Source: Streptomyces purpureus (GTDB lineage Bacteria; Actinomycetota; Actinomycetes; Streptomycetales; Streptomycetaceae). Taken from it: 64,000 bases of DNA. The stretch is from contig NZ_BMQQ01000018.1 of NCBI RefSeq assembly GCF_014648195.1, positions 79,818 through 143,817 of the forward strand. Reading direction: 5' to 3'. The notes under the pieces were generated by a model. The model was not told the DNA's origin, searched no databases, and worked only from the letters and a program-made list of their open reading frames with translations. Shown here in pieces: positions 42,498 to 52,957 of the stretch. Numbering within the stretch: position 1 is the stretch's first letter; every line of letters starts with the position of its first letter. The position numbers and the translations under genes were made by a program.

Positions 42498-43931
42498 TCA
42501 GCGCACGGCCGTGGGGTGCGGGCACTCCGGCAGCGCCGGCCGTTCCCTGGTGCGTACGGCGGGCAGCCAGGCCGCGGGGGGCGTGGAGCCGGGCGGGAGG
42601 TGGACGCGGAACCAGTGGGTGGACCGCAGGTCCTCCTCGTCGATGATGGGCTGTCCGTCGGGCAGCTCGCAGTCCGCGGTGAGGACGTCGCCGTGCCACA
42701 CCCTGGTCGGTACGACGTTTTCCGCGGTGTAGGGCTGTGCGGGATCGATCGCCAGGCCCAGACTGCACTGCCGGTCCCGGTCGACCCGGTCCTGGCAGCC
42801 CCGCTCCGCGTTGAAGACCCGGACCGTGCCGACCGTCGCGCCCGTACGGCCGGACTGTGCGGGCGAGCTCGCGCGTACCGCGTCCGAGTACAGGGTCGCG
42901 CCGGCAACCCCGCACAGCGCGGTGGCGAGGACGGCGGCGCGGGCCCGGCCCCGTAGCCGCCCCGCCCCGGGCGTCTGCTGCTCGGCGGTGATACGGGCGA
43001 GCAGGCTCTCGGCGGTGTGCGGGGCGCGGGCCGCGTGGGTCGGGGCGAGGCAGTCGGCGATCAGCGCCCGCCAGAACGGCGGCACGGCGTGGTCCATGCG
43101 CAGCGGGGCACGCCCCTCGCCGTACTCCTGGACCGCGGCGCCCCGCGCCATGGGTGTGGCGCCGGGGAACGGTGAGGCGCCCGACGCGAAGACCTCGTGG
43201 ATGAGGATGCCCAGGGCCCAGATGTCGGCGGTCGGCCGGACCCGCACGCCGAGTTCGCCCAGGGGCGCCCTCCAGCGCTCGGGCGGCAGGTAGTCCAGGG
43301 TGCCCATGGGCGGCGCATAGCCGTGCGTCCCCGTCAGCTCGGTGGCGAGGCCGAAGTCCGAGAGCTTCACGGAACCGTCCCCGCCCAGGAGGACGTTCTC
43401 CGGCTTGAGATCCGCGTGGACCCAGCCCGAGCGGTGGAGATGCGAGAGTCCCTCGCAGATTCCCGCGATCAGCCGGGCGCGATCGGCCTCGGGCACCCCC
43501 GTGTCGACGAGTTCCCGCAGACTGCCGGCGGCCCGCTCCATGACCAGCACGATCGCCCCCTCCAGGGAGGGACGGTCGGGTGAGGCGAGAACGAACGACT
43601 CCCGGAGGCCGATCAGCCTGGGATGCCCGGCCCTGCGCCCGAGCTCGACCTCGCGGCGGGCGGATTCCACGATCCTGCGCGCCTGCCGAGGCGCGAGCCC
43701 CGCGGTCGGCATGATCTTGAGCGCGACGTCGCTGGGGCCCGAGGACCGGCCCGTGCGGGCCTCGCCGGTTCCGCCCGGGGGCCCGTCGGCAGGCCGCGCC
43801 GCGTAGACGGAGGACCAGCCTCCGGATCCGATCAGCTCGGTGACCACCCAGCCGCCCACCTGACAGCCGGGTGGGAGAAGGTCGGCGCGGTCGTGCTCCG
43901 CGGTGTCTCCATGGCCGTGCGGCGGTGTCAT
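42498..43931 (-). CDS. Serine/threonine protein kinase with one transmembrane helix
   Basis: 477 aa. Kinase core: glycine loop ELIGSGGWSSVYAARP, DVALKIMP with the ATP Lys, catalytic loop HADLKPENVLLGGDGSVKLS with DFGLA, then TLDYLPPERWRAPLGELG. After residue about 335 a hydrophobic helix (AAVLATALCGVAGATLYS) leads to an extracytoplasmic domain with two Cys pairs (NAERGCQDRVDRDRQCSLGL; LTADCELPDG and ALPECPHP). Its start overlaps the FHA gene by four bases, so the FHA protein is probably its substrate or scaffold. Confidence 0.93.
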   Translation of the reverse strand: MTPPHGHGDTAEHDRADLLPPGCQVGGWVVTELIGSGGWSSVYAARPADGPPGGTGEARTGRSSGPSDVALKIMPTAGLAPRQARRIVESARREVELGRRAGHPRLIGLRESFVLASPDRPSLEGAIVLVMERAAGSLRELVDTGVPEADRARLIAGICEGLSHLHRSGWVHADLKPENVLLGGDGSVKLSDFGLATELTGTHGYAPPMGTLDYLPPERWRAPLGELGVRVRPTADIWALGILIHEVFASGASPFPGATPMARGAAVQEYGEGRAPLRMDHAVPPFWRALIADCLAPTHAARAPHTAESLLARITAEQQTPGAGRLRGRARAAVLATALCGVAGATLYSDAVRASSPAQSGRTGATVGTVRVFNAERGCQDRVDRDRQCSLGLAIDPAQPYTAENVVPTRVWHGDVLTADCELPDGQPIIDEEDLRSTHWFRVHLPPGSTPPAAWLPAVRTRERPALPECPHPTAVR

Positions 43932-44737
43932 CGTGCGGCCGGCCGCTCCCGCCCGCCGGCCCCGGCCAGGGGCGGCAGCAGCGCGAGGTGCTCTTCCCGT
44001 ACGAGGCCGAACCGCAGCGCGAGCCCGACGATCTCCTCCCGCTTGCCGTTGCGGCGGTCGCCCTTGCCGGGTTCGTGGGCGTCCGCGACGCCGAGGCGCA
44101 ACTTCTCCTCGGCGAGGTAGTCGATGTGCGAGCTGACCGCCCGCGCGGTCAGCGTGCCGCAGGTGACGTGCCCCCTGAGCCGCTCGACGATCTGCGGAGT
44201 GGTGGGGACCGCCACGCGGGACTGGTCACGCAGGCGCGGTTCGCAGAGTGCGACCAGGACGAGGAAGTACGTGGCCGTCTCGTCCAGGGAGTAGGCGGTG
44301 ACCGTGCTGGTTCCCCAGGGAACGCCCATGGCCTCCGGGTCCAGATAGAGGTGGTCGGGGGCGAACACCTGGAAGGAGATGGTGACGTCACCGCGGGTGG
44401 GCAGCACGACGCGGGAGAACTCGAACGGGATGGGCGCCCCGACCCGTCGCGGCGGAACCCTCAGGTATTCCCCCGCTCCCTCCGGATTCTCCACGAGATA
44501 GCTGTGGGTGGTGCTGTGGTTCGTCAGCTGCCAGTGGTCGTCTGTCACGCGGATCTCCCCGGCGAGCCGGGAGATCGCGGGGTCGGCGAGGCGCAGCTCG
44601 ACGGGGACCGTCGTGGAGCCCCGTCCGAAGCGGGCGACCTCGCCCGGGCCGAGCCGTAACGTCACCGCGTCACCGTGCGGTTCGCCGCCGTCGGCGCCAC
44701 CGCTTCCCTGCGGCAGATGGACCACTACGCCGCTCAC
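43928..44737 (-). CDS. FHA-domain protein, kinase partner
   Basis: 269 aa. The FHA core is TVPVELRLADPAISRLAGEI then VTDDHWQLTNHSTTHSYLVE (residues about 45-85), with the Arg and Ser/His positions that bind phosphothreonine. The central region is unassigned. The C-terminal third has an HTH-like helix series (LTARAVSSHIDYLAEEKLRL and GLALRFGLVREEHLALLPPL). It lies immediately upstream of the kinase with an ATGA overlap. It may bind the autophosphorylated kinase and pass the signal on to DNA. Confidence 0.85.
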   Translation of the reverse strand: MSGVVVHLPQGSGGADGGEPHGDAVTLRLGPGEVARFGRGSTTVPVELRLADPAISRLAGEIRVTDDHWQLTNHSTTHSYLVENPEGAGEYLRVPPRRVGAPIPFEFSRVVLPTRGDVTISFQVFAPDHLYLDPEAMGVPWGTSTVTAYSLDETATYFLVLVALCEPRLRDQSRVAVPTTPQIVERLRGHVTCGTLTARAVSSHIDYLAEEKLRLGVADAHEPGKGDRRNGKREEIVGLALRFGLVREEHLALLPPLAGAGGRERPAAR

Positions 44738-45240
44738 CGCTCCCCCCCGTTCCCCCGCGTCGCACTTGCCTGACGAGCGGAACGATACTCATCGGTCAGG
44801 GGAGTTCACCGGCGTACTTCGGCCACTTCACCGGGACCGCCGACGGGGTCAGGCCGGCCGGCCGAATGTGGTGCGAGCAGGCTCCTGAACCGCTCTCACC
44901 AGGGCGCTCTTTCACGGGTCCCGTGAGGCACTCCGTTGGCTGTGTCTCAGGTCACCGGGGTGCCGCGAGAGGGGCAGCGATTTGAGGCTGTTTCCCGTTC
45001 TCTGCCCGGCTGTTCGGCCCGGAGGGTATCGCGCCGAGGCGCCGGGGGAACGGCCTGCCGCCGCGGGCGGCCGGGGCGCGGGAGGAGCCTCCCGCGCCGG
45101 GTGCGGATGCCTCGTTCCGCGTTGCGCAAGGTGGGGAACGTCACCGTGCGGGGAGGGAAGGAACCGGCGTACGGGGCGGCTTCGCGGCGCCGACGAAACG
45201 TCGATGTGCCCGTTCACTTGGCGAGATCCGCACCCTCCGC
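44738..45240. other. 503-base intergenic region
   Basis: It contains the FHA/kinase promoter on the right side of 44737 and the 3' flank of the GH43-propeller gene. I see no convincing coding frame, RNA gene or strong hairpin. Confidence 0.5.
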
Positions 45241-47271
45241 TCACAGAGCGGGACTGCCCGACACGAGGGGCGCGACCGTGCGGTCGCCGAAGGCCGTCCA
45301 TGGGTGCCACCCGCCGTTCGGCCGGTCCTGGACGCGGGTCCGCATCCTGCCCGCGCCGGTGACGGCGAAGACGTGCAGCCGCCCGGTGGAGTCCAGCGCG
45401 GCCGTGGGCGTGGCGACGAGCCTGATGCCGGGCTCGCCGAACTCGCCGCCGGGATGCCAGTCCCCGCCCGGAGCGACCTGCCAGCGGTGGCTCAGCCGGG
45501 CGCCGCCGGGCGTCAGGGAGAACGCCTCCAGCCGGCCGTCGGCGTTGGCGGCGAACGCCGGGGCGGCGGCGCTCCAGCCGAACAGCCCCCGCCAGTCGCC
45601 CCAGCCACCGCTCGGCGCGGCCTGCCGCCGGGCGAAGCTTCCCACGCCCGACGGACCGATCGCGGCGACACCGAGCCGGCCGCTGCCGTCCCTGGCCACC
45701 CGAGGGGCGGCGCCGGCCGCGGTGCCGAACCGGTGCCATGCCGCGGTCCAGCGGCCGCCGGGCGCCTCCTGCCAGCGGTGGTAGATCCCGGAGCCGCCGG
45801 GGGAGAGGGCGAACACCTCCAGCCGGCCGTCCGCGTTCGCCGCGACCACCGGTGGCGCGCCCGCCGCCCCGCCGAAGCCGGGCTCCCACGGGTCCCAGCT
45901 CAGGGACCCGGGCGAGCCCTGCCGACGCCGGGCGACGGAGGCGCCGCCGGGGCTCAGGGCGAAGACCTCCAGCCGGCCGTCGGCGTCGCGGGCGACCGCA
46001 GGGGTGGCACCCGCCGGGCCGCCGAACTCCTCCCAGGCGTGCCAGCCACCGTCCGGCCGCTGCGCCCGGTGGTGCAGGTTGACGCCGCCCGGGGCGAGGG
46101 AGAACACCTCCAGCCTGCCGTTGACGTTGCGGCCGAGGGTGGGAACCGCGCCGGCCGGTCCTCCGAAGGACTCCCACTCCGACCAGGTGTCGGTGTACGG
46201 GTCGAGCTGCACGCGCCGCAGCATCGAGCGGTCGGTGGCGTCGAGTGCGAAGACCGTCAGTCGGCCGTGCACGTCGAGGCCGGCCACCGGGTTGTCGGGG
46301 CTCTGCCACGGCGGTGGGGTGTCCCGCCAGTACAGCGGCGCCCCGTACAGCCCATGACGGAACCAGCCCGCGGCGCTGGCGTACCACGCTTCCCCGTCGC
46401 GCACGACCTCGACGGCGTGACCGGCCACATGACCCGCGTACCCGGCCAGTTCGAAGTGGAAGGGATCCCGCGAGGCCAGTACGTCGGTGCCCTCGTAGCC
46501 GCCGCGCGGCCCGATGAACAGGTAGTACCAGCCGTCCCGTTCGACGACGCACGGCGACTCGGTGACCGAGACGGTCGCGTCCGTGCTCGCGTCGGTGAAG
46601 GCCACGCCCGGCTCGCTCCAGTGCAGCAGATCGGCGGAACGCCGGTAGGCCACGACATGGTGGCCGCCCGCACCCGAGAGTTCTGTGTAGTACATGACCC
46701 ACTCGCCGCCGACCCGCAGCACCATGGGGTCGCGCGCGGCGAGCCCCCGGAACAGCGGGCCGGACGGTTCGCGGGTCCAGGTGAACAGGTCGGTCGACGT
46801 GGCGAGGTTGATCGCGGCACCACTCTCGCCGCCCGCGGCGTAGAACATCCAGAACGTGCCGCCGGCCTCGACGACGTGCGGCGCCCACAGGTGTTCCTCG
46901 CCGAAATAGGACGGGTCGACGGTGAGCGCGTCGGCGTGGGTGGTCCACGGCCCGTTCGGACTCGCCGCGGAGGCGTGGGCGAAGGTGATCTCCGCCGAGC
47001 TGTCCGGGGATTCGCCGCGCGGCGCGCTGTCTCCGACGATGCCGAACAGGTGCCAGCGGCCCTGGGCCTTGATCAGCGTATGGTCGTTGAGGTAGCGCGG
47101 GCCGGCCGGGGTGGACGGGTCGTAGACGTACGTGAAGGGTCCCGCGCCGACCCAGTGCGGGGCCGGGGCGTCCGCGGAGGTCGCGGCGACGGCCGGGCCG
47201 GCGCCCAGGAACGGGAGCGCGCCCGCCCCGGCAGCACCGCGCAACAGGCTCCGTCTGCTGATCGGAAGCAC
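45241..47271 (-). CDS. Secreted GH43-like enzyme with C-terminal seven-bladed lectin-like propeller
   Basis: 676 aa from GTG 47271 behind GGAGGG. A Tat-type leader (ISRRSLLRGAAGAGALPFLG) precedes a five-blade GH43/GH32-like catalytic domain: EEHLWAPHVVEAGGTFWMFY, ARDPMVLRVGGEWVMYYTEL and VTESPCVVERDGWYYLFIG hold the usual acidic positions. From about residue 330 seven repeats of the type NADGRLEVFALSPGG plus W-x-x-W form a PLL/tectonin-like propeller. It probably cleaves a polysaccharide and uses the propeller to bind sugar. It lies 88 bases downstream of the M23 gene in the same direction, so is likely co-transcribed. Confidence 0.82.
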   Translation of the reverse strand: MLPISRRSLLRGAAGAGALPFLGAGPAVAATSADAPAPHWVGAGPFTYVYDPSTPAGPRYLNDHTLIKAQGRWHLFGIVGDSAPRGESPDSSAEITFAHASAASPNGPWTTHADALTVDPSYFGEEHLWAPHVVEAGGTFWMFYAAGGESGAAINLATSTDLFTWTREPSGPLFRGLAARDPMVLRVGGEWVMYYTELSGAGGHHVVAYRRSADLLHWSEPGVAFTDASTDATVSVTESPCVVERDGWYYLFIGPRGGYEGTDVLASRDPFHFELAGYAGHVAGHAVEVVRDGEAWYASAAGWFRHGLYGAPLYWRDTPPPWQSPDNPVAGLDVHGRLTVFALDATDRSMLRRVQLDPYTDTWSEWESFGGPAGAVPTLGRNVNGRLEVFSLAPGGVNLHHRAQRPDGGWHAWEEFGGPAGATPAVARDADGRLEVFALSPGGASVARRRQGSPGSLSWDPWEPGFGGAAGAPPVVAANADGRLEVFALSPGGSGIYHRWQEAPGGRWTAAWHRFGTAAGAAPRVARDGSGRLGVAAIGPSGVGSFARRQAAPSGGWGDWRGLFGWSAAAPAFAANADGRLEAFSLTPGGARLSHRWQVAPGGDWHPGGEFGEPGIRLVATPTAALDSTGRLHVFAVTGAGRMRTRVQDRPNGGWHPWTAFGDRTVAPLVSGSPAL

Positions 47272-47359
47272 GAGTCCCTCCAGCGGGACCGGTGGCCGGC
47301 CGTGCGTCGTACAGGGCACAGCCGACCACGGGAGAGGTCAATGAGGACGGGGGAGATGG

Positions 47360-48877
47360 TCAGTTGAGGGTGGGGCCGGGGGTGTCGTTGACCCAGGTCC
47401 ATTCGGACCAGGTGGTGAAGCCTGTCTGCCACTTGTGGAAGGTGCCGGCGTGGCTCGTGCCGAAGATCTCGATGCGGCCGTCGGCGTTGGTGGCGGCGGT
47501 GACTTCGCTGCCGCCGGTGCCGAAGGCGGCCCACTCGCTGTAGGGCGCGTTGACGGCGCTCTGCCACATATGCATGGCGGTGCTGCCGTTCATGGCGAAG
47601 ACCTCCACACGCCCGTCGGGGGTACGTTCGCTGGTGAGCTGCGAATCGGCAGGGCCGCCGGTGGGCTCCCACTCGGACCAACTGGTCGGACTGGTCTGGT
47701 ACTTGTGGAACACACCCACCGGACCGGAGGCGAAGATCTCCAGGCGGCCGTCGGCATTGTGGTCGACCGTCAGGTCGCGTCCGCCGCCGCCGAAGGCGCC
47801 CCAGGGGGACCACCCGCCGTTGGGGGCGGTCTGGTACTGGTGCTGGAAGGTGTCGCCGTTGAGGGCGAAGACTTCCAGGCGCCCGTCGGGTGACTTCTCC
47901 ATCTCCACGCGGCTGTCGGCAGGGCCGCCGCCCGTGGGCTCCCATTCCGACCAGCCGCCGTTCGGGGCGAGTTGGTACCGGTGGAAGAGACCGACCGGGC
48001 CCGAGGCGTAGACCTCGATACGGCCGTCGGCGTTGACACCGGCCGCGGTGTCCCGTCCGCCACCGCCGAAGGTTTCCCAGTTCGACCAGCCACCGGACGG
48101 GCTCATCTGCCAGCGGTGCTGGAAGGTGTTCCCATTGAGGGCGAACAGTTCCAGGCGGCCGTCCGCGTTGGGCGCGATGGCGAGTTCCGCGTTGCCGGGT
48201 CCCCCGAGGGCTTCCCAAGCCGACCAGTTGCCGTTGACCTCCTGCTGCCAGGCGTGGTGGATGCCATCGGCTCCGGCGGCGAACACCTCAAGGCGCCCGT
48301 CCGCCGACCGCGCCGACACGACCCGCCCCGACTCGGCCGGATACACCAACGGCCGGGGGCGCGGGCCGTTGCCCGGGGTGCAGGGCAGCACGACGCCGCG
48401 CTCCGCGAGGTAGTCCTCGGGGTCGATACCGTACGTGGCGGAGCGATCCCCCCAGATCCGCAGATGCAGGTGGGGGCCGGTGGACTGCCCCTCGGAGCCC
48501 ATCAGAGCGATCTGCTGACCGGCCACGACCCGGTCACCGGCGGAGACGTCCCGCCGGGACATGTGCCCGTACTCGGAGATCCTCCCGTCGGGGTGCTGGA
48601 CCCGGATCCACTGGCCGTAGCCGGGCTCGCGTCCGGAGATGGTCACCTCACCGTCGCCGACGGCGTAGATCGGCGTCCCGACGTCGTTGGCGATGTCGAC
48701 GCCGTTGTGGTCCTTGTGGAAGTGCTGTGACACGAAACCGGCGGCCGGGCAAGCCGCGGTTCCGGCCGTGGCGGTACGCGCCGCGGCCGGAACCGCGGGC
48801 ACCAGCGCCGGCAGCAGCAGGGCGGCTGCCACCGCGAGAACACAGGCCAGTGCGCGTCGGGAAAGTCCAGCAAGCAC
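47360..48877 (-). CDS. Secreted M23 peptidase with seven-bladed propeller
   Basis: 505 aa from GTG 48877 with GGAGGAG upstream. Signal peptide (SRRALACVLAVAAALLLPAL), then a LytM/M23 domain with Zn ligands in HNGVDIANDVGTPIYAVGDG and GPHLHLRIWG, intact and so likely an active peptidoglycan endopeptidase. From about residue 190, seven DGR-x-E repeats (SADGRLEVFAAGADGIHHAW to NADGRIEIFGTSHAGTFHKW) make a propeller closely matching those at 45241 and 53661. It probably acts on cell walls, either self or competitor. It is first gene of a pair with the GH43 gene. Confidence 0.9.
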   Translation of the reverse strand: MLAGLSRRALACVLAVAAALLLPALVPAVPAAARTATAGTAACPAAGFVSQHFHKDHNGVDIANDVGTPIYAVGDGEVTISGREPGYGQWIRVQHPDGRISEYGHMSRRDVSAGDRVVAGQQIALMGSEGQSTGPHLHLRIWGDRSATYGIDPEDYLAERGVVLPCTPGNGPRPRPLVYPAESGRVVSARSADGRLEVFAAGADGIHHAWQQEVNGNWSAWEALGGPGNAELAIAPNADGRLELFALNGNTFQHRWQMSPSGGWSNWETFGGGGRDTAAGVNADGRIEVYASGPVGLFHRYQLAPNGGWSEWEPTGGGPADSRVEMEKSPDGRLEVFALNGDTFQHQYQTAPNGGWSPWGAFGGGGRDLTVDHNADGRLEIFASGPVGVFHKYQTSPTSWSEWEPTGGPADSQLTSERTPDGRVEVFAMNGSTAMHMWQSAVNAPYSEWAAFGTGGSEVTAATNADGRIEIFGTSHAGTFHKWQTGFTTWSEWTWVNDTPGPTLN

Positions 48878-49178
48878 GAGACGCTCCTCCCCCCTCGAAT
48901 CTCGGGGTGAATGGGATGGACGTGCGGGATACCCGCGTGGCCGAGGAGCGGGCGGTCTGGAAGGTAGCAACGGGACGGCGCCGGGAGACCCCGGAAGATT
49001 ACGGACTGACAGGCGCCGGCGCGTCGGCTATGCCCTTGGCCTCGGCCGCGCGGGGGCGGGTGGAGCAGCGGACGGCACCGGCGCCCCTGGGACGCGGCGG
49101 CATCATCGAGATTTCATCGGTCCTCCCTAGCGTGGCCGCGTTCAGACGACGGCCTGTGAACAGGGGAAGGACGGCTCG
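48878..49178. promoter_or_regulatory. Divergent region between M23-propeller and acylase genes
   Basis: 301 bases with no gene. The right part has the SARP-type repeat and -10 for the acylase gene. The promoter of the M23 gene on the minus strand was not identified; no matching CCGATGA repeat is seen on that side. Confidence 0.5.
49103..49133 (+). promoter_or_regulatory. SARP-type operator and -10 box of acylase operon
   Basis: Heptamers TCATCGA (49103-49109) and TCATCGG (49114-49120) are 11 bases apart. Seven bases later TAGCGT (49128-49133) is the -10 box. The same geometry recurs at 55395-55425 (minus) and 55463-55493 (plus). Confidence 0.75.
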
Positions 49179-51674
49179 ATGGCGCGGAGGAGATTCAGAG
49201 CGAGGCTGCCGGTGGCGGCCGCGGCCGCGGTGGCGGTGATGAGCACGATGGCGGTCACCGCGCCCGCGGCCACGGGAGCAGCCGCCGCCGAACCGGGGCC
49301 GGACAAGCCGACGATCCGTTACACCGAGTACGGAATCCCGCACATCATCGCCTCCAACTGGGAGGATTTGGGGACGGGTTACGGATACGCGGCGGCCAAG
49401 GACAACATCTGCACCCTGGCCGACACCTACCTGATGGTCAACGCCCAGCGCTCCCGCCATCTGGGCCCCAATGGCAAGGCGAGCCCCGGCAAGGACCAGA
49501 ACACCACCACCAATCTCAACAGTGACCTGTACTTCCAGCGGATCAAGGACAACGGGGTGGTGGAGCGGCTGATCGGCCTGCCCGCCCCCAACGGGCCGGA
49601 GCCGGAGGTCAAAGAGGCCATCCGCGGCTACGTCCAGGGATACAACCGGTACCTGTCCGAGACGGGCGTGAACAACATCACCGACCCGGCCTGCCGCGGT
49701 GCGGCCTGGGTGCGGCCCATCACGGAGCTGGACGTCTACCGGCACGCGCATGCCGAGATCATCATGGGCAGCGCCGATGCGCTGCTGGACGGCCTGGTGA
49801 ACGCCACGCCCCCGGGCGCGTCGGCCGCCCCGCCGCCGGCCTCCTCGCCCGAGAAGGCTGGGAAGGCGGCGAACACCGCGAACGCTGCCAAGACCGCGAA
49901 GAAGATCCGCGACGCGATGGCGGCGAGCCACCGACAGAGCATGGGCAGCAACGCCTTGGCGGTGGGTTCCCAGGGCGTCTCCGGCGGCACCAGCATGCTG
50001 CTGGCCAACCCGCACTTCCCGTGGCAGGGCAAGAACCGGATGTGGCAGAGCCACCTGACGATCCCGGGAAAGGTCAACGTCTCCGGGGCAAGCCTGCTCG
50101 GACTCCCCGCGGTGAACATCGGCTACAACGACAACGTCGCCTGGAGCCACACGGTCGCCACCGTCGCTCCGTTCGGGCTGTTCGACGTGCAGGTGGATCC
50201 GCTGAACCCGACCAAGTACCTGGTCGACGGCGAGTGGGAGCAGATGACCTCACAGCAGGTCGCTGTCGACGTGCGCAACGCGGACGGCTCCATCGGCAAA
50301 GTCACCAGGACCCTGTGGTCCACCCGCTACGGCCCGATCACCACATCGATCCAGGGCATCCCCTTGCCCTGGGTGGTCAGCGCGCACGCGGTGCGCGACG
50401 TGAACATGGACAACCTGCGGGCGATGAACACCTGGTTCCGCCTCGACCAGGCCAAGGACGTCCACGACGTCGTGAACACCCTGGAGACCACCCAGGGCGT
50501 CCCCTTCTTCAACACCGTCGCCTCAGACCGCAAGGGCAACACCCTGTACGCGGACATCCAGGCCACCCCGAACATCACCGACGAGCACGCCAAGTCGTGC
50601 CTCACCATGACCGGTCAGCTGCTGTTCAACCCGGGGCTGCGGCCGTCGAACGTGCCGCCGGTCTCCATCTTCGACGGCAAGCGCAGCGAGTGCGACTGGC
50701 CCAACGACCCGAACGCGGTCGCACCAGGACTGCTGGACCCGCACAAGCAGCCGCGCCTGATCCGGTCCGACTTCGTGGGCAACGCCAACGACAGCGCCTG
50801 GCTGGCCAACCCCGAGCAGCCGCTGTCCTTCCCCCAGGTGATGGGCGACGCCGCGACGCCCAGGTCGCTGCGTACCCAGGAGCTGATCCTGACCGCGCAG
50901 AACCGGATCAACGGCACCGACGGCTTGCCGGGCAAGGGCTTCACGCCCGAGACCATGGGGAAGCTGCTGTTCGCCGACAACAGCAGGGCGGCCGACCTGA
51001 CCCTCAACGCCACGGTGACGGCGTGCCAGAGCGTCCCCTTCGGGCTCGTCCTGGTGGACGGCAACCTGGTCAACGTGAGCGAGGCGTGTCCGATCCTGGC
51101 CGCCTGGAAGGACCACAACTACACGGCGGACAGCCGGGGATCCTGGCTGTTCGCGAACTTCTGGGTCCGCCTGCAAGGCGGGCAGTCGATCGAGAAACTG
51201 CCGTGGCGGGTCGCATTCGACCCCAAGGACCCGGTACACACGCCCAACTCACTCGACTCCGGAAACTCCGCCGTCCGCGACGCGCTGGCCCGGGCCGTCC
51301 ACGCGCTGCGCAAGGCGGGCATCCCGCTGAACGCGCCGCTGTCGGACATCCAGAAGGTGACCCGTGGCAGTGAGCAGATCCCGATCCACGGCTCGATCGG
51401 CGAACTGGGCGTACTGAACGTGATCACTCCTGGCCAGGTCGACGGAAAGCTGGACATCGTCTTCGGCTCCAGCTTCATCCAGCAGGTGCGGTTCACCACC
51501 GACGGTCCGCCCCAGGCGTACTCCGTCATGGCCTACTCCCAGTCGGCCAACCCGAACTCCCCGCACTACGCCGATCAGACCAAGCTCTTCTCGGCCGGCC
51601 AATGGGTGACCGAGCGGTTCACCGAGGAGCAGATCGCGGCCTCACCGGCACTGCAGACCAAGGTTCTGAACTGA
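49179..51674 (+). CDS. Secreted penicillin-acylase-family amidohydrolase
   Basis: 831 aa Ntn hydrolase precursor with a signal peptide ([20 protein letters not shown]). Mature layout: an alpha chain of about 210 residues ([20 protein letters not shown] then [10 protein letters not shown]), an Ala/Lys-rich linker near residue 210-250 that would be removed, and a beta chain starting at the nucleophile Ser in [11 protein letters not shown]. Then comes LLANPHFPW, as in aculeacin, penicillin and quorum-signal acylases. It could cleave N-acyl groups from lipopeptides or lactones. It is followed 41 bases later by an esterase gene and preceded by a SARP-type promoter. Confidence 0.9.
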
Positions 51675-51715
51675 GCATGCCGAAAACACTCACCGGACTC
51701 ACCAGGGGGTACACC

Positions 51716-52801
51716 ATGACAAGGAGATCGAACTGGTGGCGCCTGGCGGCGGCGTGGATGCTCGCCGCCGTGGCCGTCGTCGCACCCGCGGCGTCGGCAC
51801 AGGCCACCGACGGCGGCACCACGCCGCCACCGATGACGAACGGCTTCGGCCTGACCCAGGTCGGTACGTCAAAAGGAACCGCCACCAACTTCTACCTCAC
51901 CGTGACCACGCCCGAGGTCGCGGGTGAGCAGCACATCAAAATCATTCTGCCGAGGGGCTACAACGACGACCCGGGCAGGCGCTACCCCGTGCTGTACTTC
52001 CTGCACGGATCACCGGACGACCCGATCCAGCAGAACTACCCGGCGCTGAGCATGTCGAACGAGATGATCACCGTCATCCCGGACGGCGGCGCCCGGAGCT
52101 GGTACGCCAACTGGCTCAATCAGAAGACGGTGCTGGGGGCCCAGAACTGGGAGAACTTCCACCTCAAGCAGGTGATCCCGTTCATCGACGCCAACCTGCG
52201 CACCATCGCCACCAAGAAGGCCAGGGCCGTCGCCGGCGTCTCCATGGGTGGATTCGGCGCCTTCCACTACGCCCAGGTCCGCCCCGACCTCTTCAGCCAG
52301 ACCGCGTCCCTCTCGGGAGACATCGACCTGTCGGCCCGATCCATGGACCTGCGGATGGCCGTCGTCGCCTCCGTCACCGACGCGTTGGGCGCGATGTGCG
52401 CCTCTGCCTCCGGCTACTGCGATCCCAACGAATCCCCGTACAAGCCGGGTGTGGACAGCGACGCCCTGTTCGGCTCGCCCTACCCCGTGTTCAACGTCGA
52501 CTGGCGGTGGAACGAGGTCGACCCGTCGCAGCACATGGACAGGCTCGCCAAGGGCGGAGTCGGGGTCTCCATCTACACGGGTGACGGCGGCGGTTCGCCG
52601 GTCGACATGGAGTTCTGGGTCTCCGGCGCCGCCAAGAACGTCAAGGCGAACATGGACGCCCTCGGCATGTCCTACTACTACGTCAACTACGGCGACGGCT
52701 CCGGCTGGGGCACCCAGTGCAACGGCGGCCACAACGCCGGCTGCTGGGAACAGGACCTGCGGGATCTGATCCCCCGCCTCGAGAGGTCCTTCGCCGCCTG
52801 A
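51716..52801 (+). CDS. Secreted antigen-85-type esterase
   Basis: 361 aa. AGGGGGTACACC selects ATG 51716 over 51677. Signal peptide (NWWRLAAAWMLAAVAVVAPA), then alpha/beta hydrolase: RYPVLYFLHGSPDDPIQQNY, AVAGVSMGGFGAFHYAQVRP with the Ser nucleophile, and a C-terminal GGHNAGCWEQDLRD with the His. The fold is that of FbpA/antigen 85-like esterases and S-formylglutathione hydrolases. Four Cys near residues 222-232 and 340-348 may bridge. It is probably co-transcribed with the acylase. Confidence 0.88.
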   Translation: MTRRSNWWRLAAAWMLAAVAVVAPAASAQATDGGTTPPPMTNGFGLTQVGTSKGTATNFYLTVTTPEVAGEQHIKIILPRGYNDDPGRRYPVLYFLHGSPDDPIQQNYPALSMSNEMITVIPDGGARSWYANWLNQKTVLGAQNWENFHLKQVIPFIDANLRTIATKKARAVAGVSMGGFGAFHYAQVRPDLFSQTASLSGDIDLSARSMDLRMAVVASVTDALGAMCASASGYCDPNESPYKPGVDSDALFGSPYPVFNVDWRWNEVDPSQHMDRLAKGGVGVSIYTGDGGGSPVDMEFWVSGAAKNVKANMDALGMSYYYVNYGDGSGWGTQCNGGHNAGCWEQDLRDLIPRLERSFAA

Positions 52802-52818
52802 CCGTTCCAGAACCTCCA

Positions 52819-52917
52819 GCGCCCGCCGTCGCCCCACCCACCGCTCCAGCGGTCCGGGGCCGACGGCGGGCGCCTTGGTCACGTACGGGCCGAGGGCGGG
52901 CGCCTTCGGCCCGTACG
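52819..52917 (+). terminator. Two consecutive stem-loops
   Basis: First GCGCCCGCCGTCG (52819) pairs with CGACGGCGGGCGC (ending 52873); then CGTACGGGCCGA (52882-52893) pairs with TCGGCCCGTACG (52906-52917). They lie between the convergent esterase and GNAT genes. Confidence 0.75.
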
Positions 52918-52957
52918 CGCCGAGCTGGAGCCGGCAGGGGACTTCAGACTCTCCCGA

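Noticed and set aside
44912..45240. Long open frames on both strands in the spacer after the FHA gene
   Set aside because: Arg/Gly/Pro-rich composition without motifs, typical of GC-rich non-coding DNA.
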